DNA of 64,000 bases. Source: Siniperca chuatsi (lineage: Eukaryota > Chordata > Actinopteri > Centrarchiformes > Sinipercidae). The stretch is from contig NC_058055.1 of NCBI RefSeq assembly GCF_020085105.1, positions 29,014,372-29,078,371 on the forward strand, written 5' to 3'. Below are positions 12,691 to 24,056 of the stretch, in pieces (positions within the stretch are counted from its first letter, which is position 1; each line of letters opens with the position of its first letter). Below the pieces are notes generated by a model, which ran no database searches, was not told the DNA's origin, and was given only the letters and a program-made list of their open reading frames with translations. The position numbers and the translations under genes are program-made.

Positions 12691-13957
12691 AGATGAATCA
12701 GAGTCTGGAGACAGAACAAGATTACACTAAATGTCAGTGTGTTCATTTTAATTAAAGACAAAAAATGAGTTTGAAGTGTTGTAATGAATTATTTAAGTAA
12801 ATTAATAAAAGAATATAAAACAATTTCTGTTTCATCGGTGCTCTTGAATGTTGCTGAACAGGAACTTTGGGATCTTAAACCGAGGCTACAGCTTTATTTA
12901 ACGCCTACATGAATTGGTTCAAAACAGCTTTGAGATCAACTTTTATAACGAGTCCTGACGATCCGTCGTTTTCATTAAAACCGAAACTACTAAACTGCTC
13001 CTCCACCTCCTGCAGCTCGTCCCCCCCTCCTCCACCACCACCTCCTCCTCCACCTCCTCCTCCTCCTCCACCTCCTGCAGCTGTTATCAGCCAGGTGTGA
13101 CGGTCGACACGCTGAACAGTTTGTAATTCCCTGTTTTATTTTCAAATGAAATTGAACCTTCAGTGTGTTCAGAAGACAGAGACACATACACACTCCCAAA
13201 GGTAATATACTAATATACAATTATGTGTTTAAAAGTAGCTACACATTTTTACTTTTTAATAAAAACTATACAACAAACATAATTAAAGAATAAAAATGAT
13301 TCAGGTACAAAAACTCGAGTTGAGCTTTACTTTGAAGTTTCAGAATCTCAATATTAAGTTCTCTTTTAATTATTTTCATATATTTAGTTGATTGTTTTTC
13401 ATTAGTGATCAATCTTTGCTCGAATGCTAAAACGATGCGACACAATGCTGATTCCTTTCCTGGAGTCTATCCTCAGTGCTTCCTAATGAGTCCGCAGCAA
13501 ATGTGATGTTTGTGAAGAGGAAGACGCAATGAAGCACTTTGTCGTCAAACGTACTGAATGTAATGTGGCTGCCACTGTTGTGACGTCAGACAGCTGCTTC
13601 TTCATGAAGTCGGGGCGGATGGATTATGTAGAATGAATTATTGAAGGTGTTAATCTGAATCGTTTTGATTGGTTGACCATGATGCCAGCACCCTGCAACA
13701 CCTGGACTCACCTGTGGAGACCACGTGGACTGTATTCTTTCTTCCACATCCACCTGAGCAGCTTCTCCAGACCAGACAGGAAGTGAACTTTCTTCTTCTT
13801 GGAGCGAAAGTCAACCAATGAGCTAAGAAGGAGGGAACTGAGGAGCAGCTGGTAACCTTTAAACGACGCCTGCTGCCAGAAGCTGAGCTGCCTCCACATC
13901 GGTGGAAAAAATCCTGCGGGAGAAACGTGGGGCTCAGTGTTTTGTTCACGTGAATTG

Positions 13958-14029
13958 GACGAGCCGGGGATCGAACCCGCGCCCCTGCGATCAACAGGCT
14001 ACCTGCTTCACCTGCTGGGCTACAGGAAC
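13958..14029 (-). tRNA. tRNA-like sequence, degenerate
   Basis: On the minus strand there is an A-box-like TAGCCCAGCAGG, a short anticodon-type hairpin (CCTG/CAGG around a 7-nt loop TTGATCG) and a clear B box GGTTCGATCCC with a CGGG/CCCG T-stem. The acceptor-stem halves do not pair and the D-stem is poor, so this is a tRNA relic or tRNA-derived repeat head, not a confident functional gene. Confidence 0.35.
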
Positions 14030-14321
14030 TTCTTTCGCGGCTCAGCTTTGTCCGCGTTAACTTCTTCACGTTTATTTTCTAACCGTTGAGCTTCGGTAGG
14101 CGTCTGTAGCTTCAACAAGAAAAGAATAAAGCAGGTCGCTGCACAAGAACAAAGAAAAGACTTTCCCTGGTGAAGCAAGTTGTTTCAAGTATTTTCTAAA
14201 TCGAGTTTCATGAATCCGGACCAAAACACGATTCCTCTGAAGCTTTTAGAAAGAATCGCATTGAACTGGAAGATGAAACCGGCTCCGACGGGTTTCACTA
14301 AACTTCAGACGAAGAACAACA

Positions 14322-14385
14322 GACAGGAATCGAACCCACGACCTCCGAGTTCCAAGCCGCTCATTTACCAGCTGAGCTTTCAGAG
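14322..14385 (-). tRNA. tRNA-like sequence, degenerate
   Basis: Minus strand: A-box-like AAGCTCAGCTGGTAAATGAG and B box GGTTCGATTCC at 14326-14336. The stretch between them is about four bases shorter than in a normal tRNA, so the anticodon arm is damaged. It is probably a pseudogene or part of a short repeat. Confidence 0.35.
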
Positions 14386-14593
14386 ATCAGATGACTTGCA
14401 CCCAGACTCAGGAGAGCAAACACCGAGTGCGACTCTGCGTCATGGCTTCTCTTCAGTGTTTCAGTCTGAAGCCGGTTCGTGGAGAAGTTTCAGGTTTGTA
14501 AAGTTTGTTTCTCTGCAGGTTGATGGAGGTGAAGTTTCTGCAGAGTCCTCCTTCAGCGTGGTCTTCCTCCTCTCTCTCGTACGGCGCTTCATC

Positions 14594-14672
14594 ACCCTGA
14601 AGATGGTCCAGCGGGGACAGACGTCGCCTCGAAGTGCCGAGCGACAGCGTGGGTTCGAATCCCACTAAAGGT
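14594..14672 (+). tRNA. tRNA-like sequence with long variable region (Ser/Leu type)
   Basis: Plus strand: A-box-like GATGGTCCAGCGGGG, a GTCGC/GCGAC hairpin, B box GGTTCGAATCC at 14652-14662, and a perfect 5-bp T-stem GTGGG/CCCAC. Acceptor halves pair at about five of seven positions. It is the best preserved of the three tRNA-like units here but still imperfect. Confidence 0.4.
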
Positions 14673-15498
14673 ATGTGACAAAAACGTGTGTGTGTGTCTG
14701 TGTGTGTGGTCAAAAACAAACAAAACAAAAAAACCTCAAACAAAAACAAACTCAGAAACCGAAACTAAAACTAAAATCCGTTGCTCGCTCGCTCGCGTAC
14801 GCTTCGCCTCAACGTGGATTCGCGCCGTCAACCAACTGTGCCATCAACAAACATCAGGTAAGTCCAGGTGAGTCGAGCTAGCTAGCTTGCAAAAAGCTAG
14901 CTAGCACGACAGGTTTTTGGCGTTGGCTAATGCTAGCATATTAGCAGTTAGCTCACTAACTTTCTGGGGAGAACAGGCATTAAAAAAACATGAACCTAAA
15001 ACTTTATTTCAGTCAGAATGAATTTGTTTCTTAAAAATCCATTTGAGGCGAAAAGCAGCAGTGAGACGTCCTGATGTTAATTCATGATGTCACGTCCTCT
15101 TAAATATATTCACGTCAAGGTGGATAAGGTTGCTTAATGTTTTGTCAAAAATTCATGAATTCACTTAAAATTACTACGAAATCCCAGCAACAAAACCCTC
15201 AAATAAGAAAATAAAACGTCAAAGTAAAATGATGTGAAACACAACAACATGTTTCTGTTTCTCAGCGCTGGAAAGTAACTAAGTACATTTACTCCAGCGC
15301 ACGTTTGACTGCAGGACTTTTACTTGGAACCTGCTGTGTTGAACGTCTGTCTTAACTGGCTTTAAAAATAGTTTTTCTGACTTCGGGTCTGTTTGGCAAC
15401 ATCAGGACGAACGGAAAAGAGAAGTAGCGTCAGCGAGTCGTCTGTCTGACTCTTCCTCTCCTTCTGTCTGTCCGTCTGTCCTCAGGAAACACAACAAC

Positions 15499-18400
15499 AT
15501 GCTGTCGCTCCTTCTTCACACCTTCGTCTCCGTCTGTGTCGTCACAGGTGAGTCTGAACCTGAAGCTCGCCGTCCGCTCGCTGTCTGTAGCTGTCTGAGT
15601 TTACCTGGTACAATACGAGAGACCTGCTGGACTACAGACTGAACACAAACTGAACATTAAACCTTCATAAAGGAGGATTTCTTACACCACTGTTGGATTA
15701 GTTGGAGCTTGGTGTTCCTAATAAACTGGACGCTGAGTGTGAGAACATTTGTATTGTTGTTTGTTTTTCTGTTAATCTTTGGTCTAAATGAAAAGTTACC
15801 ATTTTGGAGCAGAAATGAATTAAAAGACGGGCGTCTGTTGTCCGGGTGCATATGTGAATATGATATTTACTATCTATGATTATACTATGATGATAAGATC
15901 CAGCAAGTGAGCATCCAGATTAAGTTTTCCATGCCGAGATTAAACAGACGAGCATGTTAAACTTTAAAACACACCCAGTTGTGTTTATCTCTCAGCGTGT
16001 CTGAAACAGATGTTGGATGCTTTCTGTCAGCTTTGGATGTAAAAAGGAATCACTGGATGAATCTCAAACCGGCTCTCTTTGACTCTTTGTGTTTTGTTGC
16101 TTTACTTCCTCGTTGTTTGCGGTCACACAGACCACACGGCGACACGTGGAAAACTAATGACAGTATCTGCAAAATCACCTTTTCCTTTAAATACTTTTTC
16201 CCCCTTTTCTGACTTTATTGCAACCCAGTATGCATGAAACTGAGCTTGCACATGTGATGAAGGTGATGTTTCTGACGTTGGGAGGCAGATTGAGCCGAAC
16301 ATGAACAAACAGTAACAGAAATCCTAAACAGGCTAATTTGAGGAGGAGCCCAAACACAACATCAGTGTTAACGTTCAGAGCAACAAGATCATTTAAATGA
16401 TCCGACCCGTTTTGACGCATTGCCGCGCTGCTACTGCATTATTATGAAGCTTTGCACGACACATCTGTGGAGCCAGTAACGTTTGAGACAAGAGATGGCA
16501 GCTCTGAAGCATTAAGAACAGATTGGAGTTGTTGGGAGGTGGATTTTTTCCCTTTTGATGGAGCTCAGCTAACACTTTCCCCCTGCTCCCAGTCTTTGTG
16601 CTAAGCTAGGCTAAACACGTCCTGGACTTACCTCTGTACTGGAGAACACGAGGACTCAGACTACTCCTTTAATGTTCAACAGATTACGATGTTCAGTTCG
16701 TCGCAGCTGTTATTTTATGTCAAAAAGTGATGGATGAAGTTGAGTCCTACAGTTTTAGTCGCTGCCATCGGGTGGAGCTGAAATGACGAGTAAGTAACGG
16801 CTTAATGTGATTGGCTGAGGCACCTGTCAATCAATCGATACCTCCCTGACAGAACAGTTATTCGGTCTGATGGTAGAAGAAGCTCAGTGAATCTGCTGAG
16901 AGCTGAACTTGTTGTGTAAAAACTGACTTTGTATCTGTAGAGAGAAGTTGGAGGTTTTCTCATTCACTTCAACACAGTTAGCGTTGGATCACAGCAGCAT
17001 CTGGTGGCCGTTAGCGGAACTGCAGCTGAGGAACAGATGTCTGAACCTTTGGATCTGACGAGCAGGTCAGAGACTTCGCCGGCATCAGAGTTGAATTTTA
17101 ACAGACAAGTGTTTGTGTTTGTGTCAGCGCCAGCCCGTGTGTCGGCGGTCACCACGGAGACGGTGGTGGCCGGGAGGAAGGTGACGCTGCCGTGTCGTTC
17201 GGAGGCGGTGAGTCGGGGAGGAGTGGAGGTGTGCTGGGGTAGAGGACGGCCGTCATTGTTCAGCTGCCACAACACTGTGATCAACGCCGCCGGAGATCAG
17301 ATCACATACAGGAGGTCACACAGGTGAGAGGCTGTTCAGGTGTTCAAAGTCTGACACATGCAAATCATATTCACGACTAAGAGTGGAGTCAGCTCCATAG
17401 TGCCGGCCGCTGAGGCTCATGGGTACTGTAGTACTTAGAGCCATAACAAACTGGGGGGCTGGGGGGTGCAGGGCCCTTGAGTTGTGTTTACTCGCACAGG
17501 TTAGAATCAATCAATCAAATAACATACAAATAACAATCAGAGTTCAATGCACTGAAGGTCTGACTGCGTATCTCCTCTCCTCTGCAGGTACTCAGTGTCC
17601 TCCTCCTCTCTGTCCATCGTTAACTCTCGACCGTCAGACTCTGGTTTCTATCACTGCAGAGTTCAGCTGCCCGGCCTGTTCAACGACCAAACATTCACCG
17701 TTCTCCTCATCGTCATCAACCGTACGTCCAGAAACTTTCGCTCATCAGTCCGAACCAGAGCCGGAGCTGGGACTTCGGCGCATTTTTGTCTTTGGTTGTT
17801 TTAGCGTCACGATGACCAGAAAAACCCAGAGTTGTGTTCAGTGATGTGGACGAAAGGGAAGCAGAACAGTTTGAACTTTTCTTCTGTCTGTCCTCCTGCA
17901 GCCCGCTCTGTGGTCTCTGACTCTTCAGCAACAGAAACCAGTTCCCAGGATGCCGAGAACCTGAACGCACCACACGCGACAGGTACGTACAGGACGGACC
18001 TTCGGGGTGACGCTCACGCGCAGAGACGAGTGCCGGAGGTCGTGTTATCTCGGCAAGCCCGACCTCTAAATGTATCGAGCACGTTGAGTTTCTCAGTAGG
18101 CGTCAGCTTTCAGCTCTGTAGAAACTGCAGCATTTTGTTTTGAGACTCTTTCATCTGTCTGACAGGTGACACGGGACAGGTGACAGAGAGAGGAAGTGAT
18201 GTCACAGGGGACGACACCACGGGGCCGATGGTGGCGCTGGTTCAGGTAACAAAGACAGTCTACAGGGACAACATTATTGTTATTATCTTTATTAGTAATG
18301 GTAACACAGGAAAGTGTTAAAACCTTCAGTTTATAGATTCGGCTAACGATGAACATTAATGTGCACTGAGAGGAAAAAAGCCTAAATGGCTTATTGGTCG

Positions 18401-20329
18401 TTTCTCACTAGATAATATAAAACAAATGTTAAGAATATAAATGTTATGACTTAAATAACAAGACAAGATTAGAAAACAGAGATTAAAGTAGGACTTTAAG
18501 GAAGATGTCATTTCAACCATAGAAGAAAGAGTTTGGACGTCGATATCTGATTTACATTCAAAGTAAAACAGTTAAAACTAAATTTCTAAAAACAAACAGT
18601 TTAAAACCAGAGACTTTCATGTGTTTTAGGAGCTGCTGCTGTTTGTTTAAATGTTTTTTGTGATCATACATTTTTAAACCTGCGTGTCCCTTGTCATTGA
18701 GTTGTGGTTACCATGGCAACAGACAAGTTAAAATGTCCTAAAATCTGTGTGTTTGTGTTTGACAGTCATCCGTCCAGCAGCAGCAGGTCAACAGTCTGCA
18801 GAGCTTCATTGGAAACACAGTGCGAGTGTCCTTCATCACCTTCATACCTGCACTGCTGCTGACTGCTGCTTACAGTCAGTACACACACACACTATCCTGC
18901 TCTCTGATTGGCTGCCAGGTGTCTGTTCAAATCATACACATGCACACCTCAAACATTTTACCCTCTGAGCTCAATGTACAGTTTATTAAACTGCAGGTAA
19001 CCATAGCGACAGTGCTGAAAACCAAACTCCTGTGGGAAAGGAGAGCTTTCTGGCTTCACTGGTTTGCTTTCTCATGCTCAAAGTAGTGTTTCTCCTGCCC
19101 ACTGCAGCTCAGTAGTGTTTCTCTTTACAGACTAAAACATCGCTCACAAAATCTCTTTTCTAGACTCTGGGAACGTTTTACAAATATAAAACCTTTATGG
19201 ATTAAAAATGAACAATACAAACAGTATTTCTTCTCCAACGGGATGACATCAGTGTTAGCAGGCTAACGTCAGTGTTAGCTTCTCCAACAGGCTAACATCA
19301 GTGCTAACATCAGTGTTAGCTTCTCCAACAGGCTAAAGTCAGTTAGCAGCTAATGTCAGTGTTAGCTTCTCCAACAGGCTAACATCAATGTTAGCAGGCT
19401 AAAGTCAGTGTTAGCTTCTCCAACAGGCTGACATCAGTGTTAGAAGGCTAACATCAATGTTAGCTTCTCCAACAGGCTAACATCAGTGTTAGCAGGCTAT
19501 CGTCAGTGTTAGCTTCTCCAACAGGCTGACATCAATGTTAGCAGGCTAACATCAGCATGACAAGGCTGCTTCTCCAACAGGCTTCATCAATGTTAGCAGG
19601 CTAACATCAATGTTAGCTTCTCCAACAGGCTGACATCAATGTTAGCAGGCTAACATCAATGTTAGCTTCTCCAACAGGCTGACATCAATGTTAGCAGTTA
19701 GCTTCTCCAACGGCTCAATGTTCAGTGTTAGCTTCTCAACAGGCTGACATCAATGTTAGCAGGCTAACATCAATGTTAGCTTCTCCAACAGGCTGACATC
19801 ACATCAGTGTTAGCTAACATCAATGTCAAACATCAATGTTAGCAGGCTAATGTCAATGACATCAATGTTAGCAGGCTAACATCAATGTTAGCTTCTCTCA
19901 ACAGCTGACATCAGTGTTAGCAGGCTATCGTCAGTGTTAGCTTCTCCAACAGGCTAACATCAATGTTAGGCTAACATCAGTGTTAGCTGACACCTGACAT
20001 GACATTAGCATTAGCCTCTTCAGCAGAAAAATGTGACAGTTTTCAAATCTGGTAAAATAAAATTTGACCCACATCTGGGGACGCTACTCTCTTCCCATTG
20101 GCTCTCAGACCTGTCCCAGGTGTGAGGACTGCAGGTGGACTCGTGTTGAAACAGAAACATTACGTCTGTAAGCTAAAAGGAGACTGTCAGAGGCAGATAA
20201 TGGAGACTGACACTGAAGTAATAACAGGTGTTTTGTTTTGTGTCTGCAGGAGTTTGGCGGTATAAACAGAGATCAGAGACTGACAGGAGGCTGAACCAAT
20301 CAGAGGAGCAGGAGGACAGCTCTGTGTAG
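15499..20329 (+). CDS. TIM/HAVCR-like Ig-mucin receptor, gene 1
   Basis: Probable type I membrane receptor of the T-cell immunoglobulin-mucin family (cell-surface recognition, in some members of phosphatidylserine). Exons: 15499-15547 (signal peptide MLSLLLHTFVSVCVVT), 17128-17323 and 17588-17721 (one IgV domain split in two), 17902-17982 and 18166-18245 (Ser/Thr-rich stalk), 18766-18874 (transmembrane, about residues 196-216), 20250-20329 (short tail RVWRYKQRSE..., stop). They join without a stop into 242 residues. TIM hallmarks are VCWGRG (Cys52), FSC (Cys63), the FG loop PGLFND and the V-domain end DSGFYHCRV. The TIM-specific Cys pair is missing (Pro58, His104), and the stalk is short. The gene lies near adra1b, as TIM genes do in mammals. 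Candidate poly(A) signal AATAAA at 20481. Which mammalian TIM is the orthologue cannot be said. Confidence 0.88.
19240..20000. repeat. GTTAGC-type minisatellite in last intron of TIM-like gene 1
   Basis: About 760 bases of an irregular unit near 48-50 bp, made of TTAGCTTCTCCAACAGGCTA and ACATCAATGTTAGCAGGCTA. Unit lengths are uneven and parts are missing, which suggests repeated slippage and unequal exchange. It is entirely intronic, ending about 250 bp before the final exon. Confidence 0.9.
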
Positions 20330-21468
20330 CGACAGACAGTCTGTACTGAGCACAACTGTCTGCTGGGAAACCCCCGTTTCTCTGCACGACCGACTGACTG
20401 TAGTCGATGGCGTCATCGTCCTCCTGTAAAAGCTGTTATTTTGCTCCATCGATCCTCATCATATACATTTCACAACTATCAATAAAACAGAAACACACAA
20501 TCCTAACAACAACAAAGAGAACAAGAAAACAAAACACATTAATCGAACAAGCTCAAAGTCATTATCTTAACATGTTAATTACATACATGTTCGCATCTTC
20601 TCAGCCAATAGAAGCTGAAACATTTGTACCGTCCGATAATAAAGCTTCAGATTTCCAATTAACAGTCTGGGGTTTTATGTACACAGCTTGTAATAATCTG
20701 CCTCATATGTTTTCAAATTGGGTTTGTTTGGACGTAGCTGCCAGTCGTTCCCATGCATTAGTGTGAGAAGCCTGTAGCGCCCCCTGTGGTTGGACTGTGA
20801 GATTGTTCAGGTGCCTCAGGTGAGTGCAGCTGCAGCACGTGGACAGAAAGAGTCGGCTACTAAAGTACGAAAAGTTTCCTTGCTGTTCCGTGTAATGTTT
20901 GCCGATGATAAAGTAGCAGTTTTCTTGCTGTAGTTTGGTGCCCAGCTGAGTGAGTTAATGACGTGACGTCTGCCTGTCGGTATTTGTTACAGCTCTTGTT
21001 TTTTATGTGTTTGCTGGCTGATCAGTTCGCATGTATTTCTGTTGTTAGCGTGACAGATTTAATTGCCTTGCGGCCATTTTAAAGTAGCTTAAAGCTGAAG
21101 GTGCTGCAGCATTCCCGCTCTTATTCCCCCTATTGTCCTCCAGATTCTTCTTCTGAATCAACCAAATGTAGAGCGACTAGACGCTGGTGGAGCTTGAACA
21201 CAAAGCATGGGAATTAAATGCCAGTAAACTATTAAATAAACATGTTGCAGAGACTTCTCGTTGTACTTCGCAGTACTGATGTAATGTGTTTTATTTTCTG
21301 ACTGACTGATAATTCATTTGAAACAAACACATTTAGGGAGGATTTTAAAAACTTTGATTCATGTATTTAAGATTTTCCCTGAAATATGATCCAGTAAGTG
21401 CCGTGTGAATATTCTGTAAATCAGGAGCATTGATCCTCTTCACGTGTTGGTGCAGTTCCGCTCTCTGG

Positions 21469-21482
21469 CCAGCAGGGGGCGC
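21469..21482 (+). promoter_or_regulatory. CTCF-core-like motif
   Basis: CCAGCAGGGGGCGC fits the vertebrate CTCF core CCASYAGRKGGCRS at every position. A second site, CCTCTAGAGGGCGC, lies on the opposite strand at 21939-21952 with one mismatch. Both are in the spacer between the TIM-like paralogues. Motif match only; occupancy is unknown. Confidence 0.4.
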
Positions 21483-22025
21483 CGTGGCCGCAGAATAGCA
21501 CCTTTAATACCAGTGTGCTGTCTGATAAAAGGTCGAGTTGAACATGTTTTATTGTTCATGGAGCTGATGATGTGTCTCTTTGATGTGGAGAAACACAAGT
21601 TTTATTTTCCCTCTGAGTTTATTAAAGATCAGAAGAGGTTAATTAACCCACATTTAACTCTAATTTCTTCTTCACACATGTATTTAGGAACTCATCTGCT
21701 TTTCACGTCGTCAGACATTTTCACCGAGATGGAAAATGTTTTGTTCACAAGTAAAAACCTGATGCGGTCTGCAAGTCTCCCCTGCTCCAGCTGTTGATTA
21801 ACAACAGACTCCTCACCACAGGAACAGCGCCACGGGGCCGTAGACTGCAGCAGTGTTGTGGACAAAAGCGGTACTGCAGCCAGCGGGATGAGGCGCTGCT
21901 CGTTGGTACAGCGGTGAGGCAAATATAACAGTCTGCTGGCGCCCTCTAGAGGCTGCGGAGGTCACTGCAGCCAGAGAATCACTTCACTGCTTTACATAGA
22001 AAAACACTGTCGTGCTTCTGCAAAC

Positions 22026-22112
22026 AACTGCGCCACCTGCCGGCGCCGAGCTGCGCCACCTGCCGGCGCCGAGCTGCGCCACCTGCCGGCGCCGAGCTGC
22101 GCCACCTGCAGG
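22026..22112. repeat. 23-bp GC-rich tandem repeat
   Basis: Four near-perfect copies of a 23-bp unit GCTGCGCCACCTGCCGGCGC plus CGA, the last one diverged (TGCAGGCGCTGA). Strongly GC-rich compared with its surroundings. No coding role is evident. Confidence 0.85.
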
Positions 22113-24056
22113 CGCTGAATGGTACAGCTGCAGCTTTTTATGTATCTTATTAATCTTTTTTTTTGCTGAAAGTCAGAGTTGTTCTGAGTTCACAGGGAAG
22201 CTAAAAATGACTTATCATCAATGAATAAATATGCAAATACGTGCTAAAATAAATAAACAAATATTTTTATTGATAAATAAAAGAATGAATACATACAATT
22301 TGGTCATTCATCAGGGAATCCGATGATTTCTACAAATTTACATTTTTTCTGTAGAAGTTGAAAGTCAGTGGACATAAAACTGAAATAGGATCAGACTACA
22401 TTAAATATTTACTGTATTTCTGTTTGATTATGTTTGATATCCACTGGAGTTTATAGTGAATGGCTGCATTTATTGTCATATAGTCACAAATGTCCTCATT
22501 TTATTTAGTTTTTAAGTTAAGACATTTTTACACACTGCAGGCCTACACACGTACAATACATGGAAACAGTGCCACGAGCCCATAGACTTACATGCTGTGG
22601 CTAGAAATGGTATTGCAACCTGCGGTGACAGGACTCCCTACACTGTAAAACCATCCTGCAGAATTTTAGTGAAATCTTTTATTATGAAGTTATTACAAAT
22701 ATACAAGTTTGATCAAAGTTTGTTTCCTTTATTGAACGTTTGGTTTTACTGTATAACAAGTCATGAGAAGACCTTGAACAAATGATTAAAGTTTAGTTCA
22801 GTTAAAGCACATTTTCAAGGAAACATACAAACAAACACGGCTATTTTACTAATTTACTTTTAAAGTGAGTAAAGTATTTGTTATAAATTCATAGATATTC
22901 TGTCAGTCCGAGCTGCAGATATTTCCTGCAGTGTGGTGCTCAGCTGTCGGCCATGTTGAGCGGAAACTCAGAGTCCGCTTCAGATACAAGAAGCAGCCGG
23001 TAACAAATGCCACTAACAGGAAGTGCTGACCGCGCTCTATCAACCATCTGCCCCACATGTTGACACTGGCAGCTGCTCTGAAGGGACTTCCTTCTCATAT
23101 TTGTAAAATGTCATAATGTGAGTCATAAAGTCAAGCCCAAAGCACAGTATTCATTCCTGAAAAGTTCATATGAAAAGCTACAGTGACTAAATATTTATCA
23201 CAAATATCTTTTACTCAGTAGGTCTTAACTGGTTGATTCTGATTTATCAATGGGCTCAGCGTAGTTTAGGCTCAGTCACAGCATCAAAACATAAACTCAT
23301 ACTTTTGAGTTAATTGGTCATAATTACGAGATTCTCACGAGATTTTTAATACAAAATAATAACTCCGTAAAGAATTTGGATTCATCAGCGTAAATGGACG
23401 GGACGATGACGGCATGGATAACGATGTTAAAGATGCTACGTTGTTGAAATGTAGCTACAAACAGAGAAACGTTCGTAAAGAAGGCGTCACGGACTGTAAA
23501 GGTCGGATTGGTTGCGGCGAGTGAGTGAGGAAACATCGCCGAACGGAACGGACCCAAAATACTCAAATAAGCAAAGTGATTCACGTCATTTCGAAGGCTC
23601 GGTGGTGATCAGGGAGCTCTTTGTGGTTGCTAAGGCATTACTAGATGGTTGCTAGGGTTTTGCTAAGTAGTTACCGTTCTGTATTAGGTGGTTGCTATGG
23701 TGATAATGCTTGCTTTTTAATATGATTATGAGGTCCAATTTCTGACACAACATCTCATCAAAATAAAGAGACAAAGTTCTGATTCTTCGTCTCTTAAGTC
23801 GAAGTCTCCACTTCCTCCTGAAGGGTTTCTGACAGCTGACCGTACAGAAAGCGTGAGCGAGCAGTTTGTGCTGATTTGCATAAACATCGTTTTGTTAGAA
23901 AATGTCTTTAAAGTTTCTTTATTTCCTCAAACCAAACGGGGGTTTTTGTTGGTGTCGAGCAGCAGGGGAGGATTTTTTACAGTGTGCAGCGTGGCCCTGG
24001 TGTGTTTAAATGTGGTGTGAGTGTGATGACAGTGTCTCAGTGTGACTCGCCTCATC

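Larger units (their letters stand above)
10406..15498. other. Intergenic stretch between adra1b and TIM-like gene 1
   Basis: No protein gene is supported. It contains the presumed adra1b 3' UTR, AT-rich unique sequence (10.7-11.9 kb), a (TG)n tract at about 12436-12468, a CCTCCTCCA-rich tract at 13020-13077, dispersed repeats near 11.0, 12.1-12.3 and 12.6 kb, and tRNA-like sequences at 13.96-14.67 kb. The poly-proline frame at 12.9-13.1 kb only translates the CCT tract. Confidence 0.7.
20330..24056. other. Spacer between the two TIM-like genes
   Basis: Holds the 3' UTR of gene 1, two CTCF-motif-like sites (21.47 and 21.94 kb), a short GC-rich tandem repeat at 22.03-22.11 kb, a GTTGCTA-type repeat at 23.62-23.71 kb, and otherwise AT-rich sequence. 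None of the short open frames looks like a gene. Confidence 0.65.
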
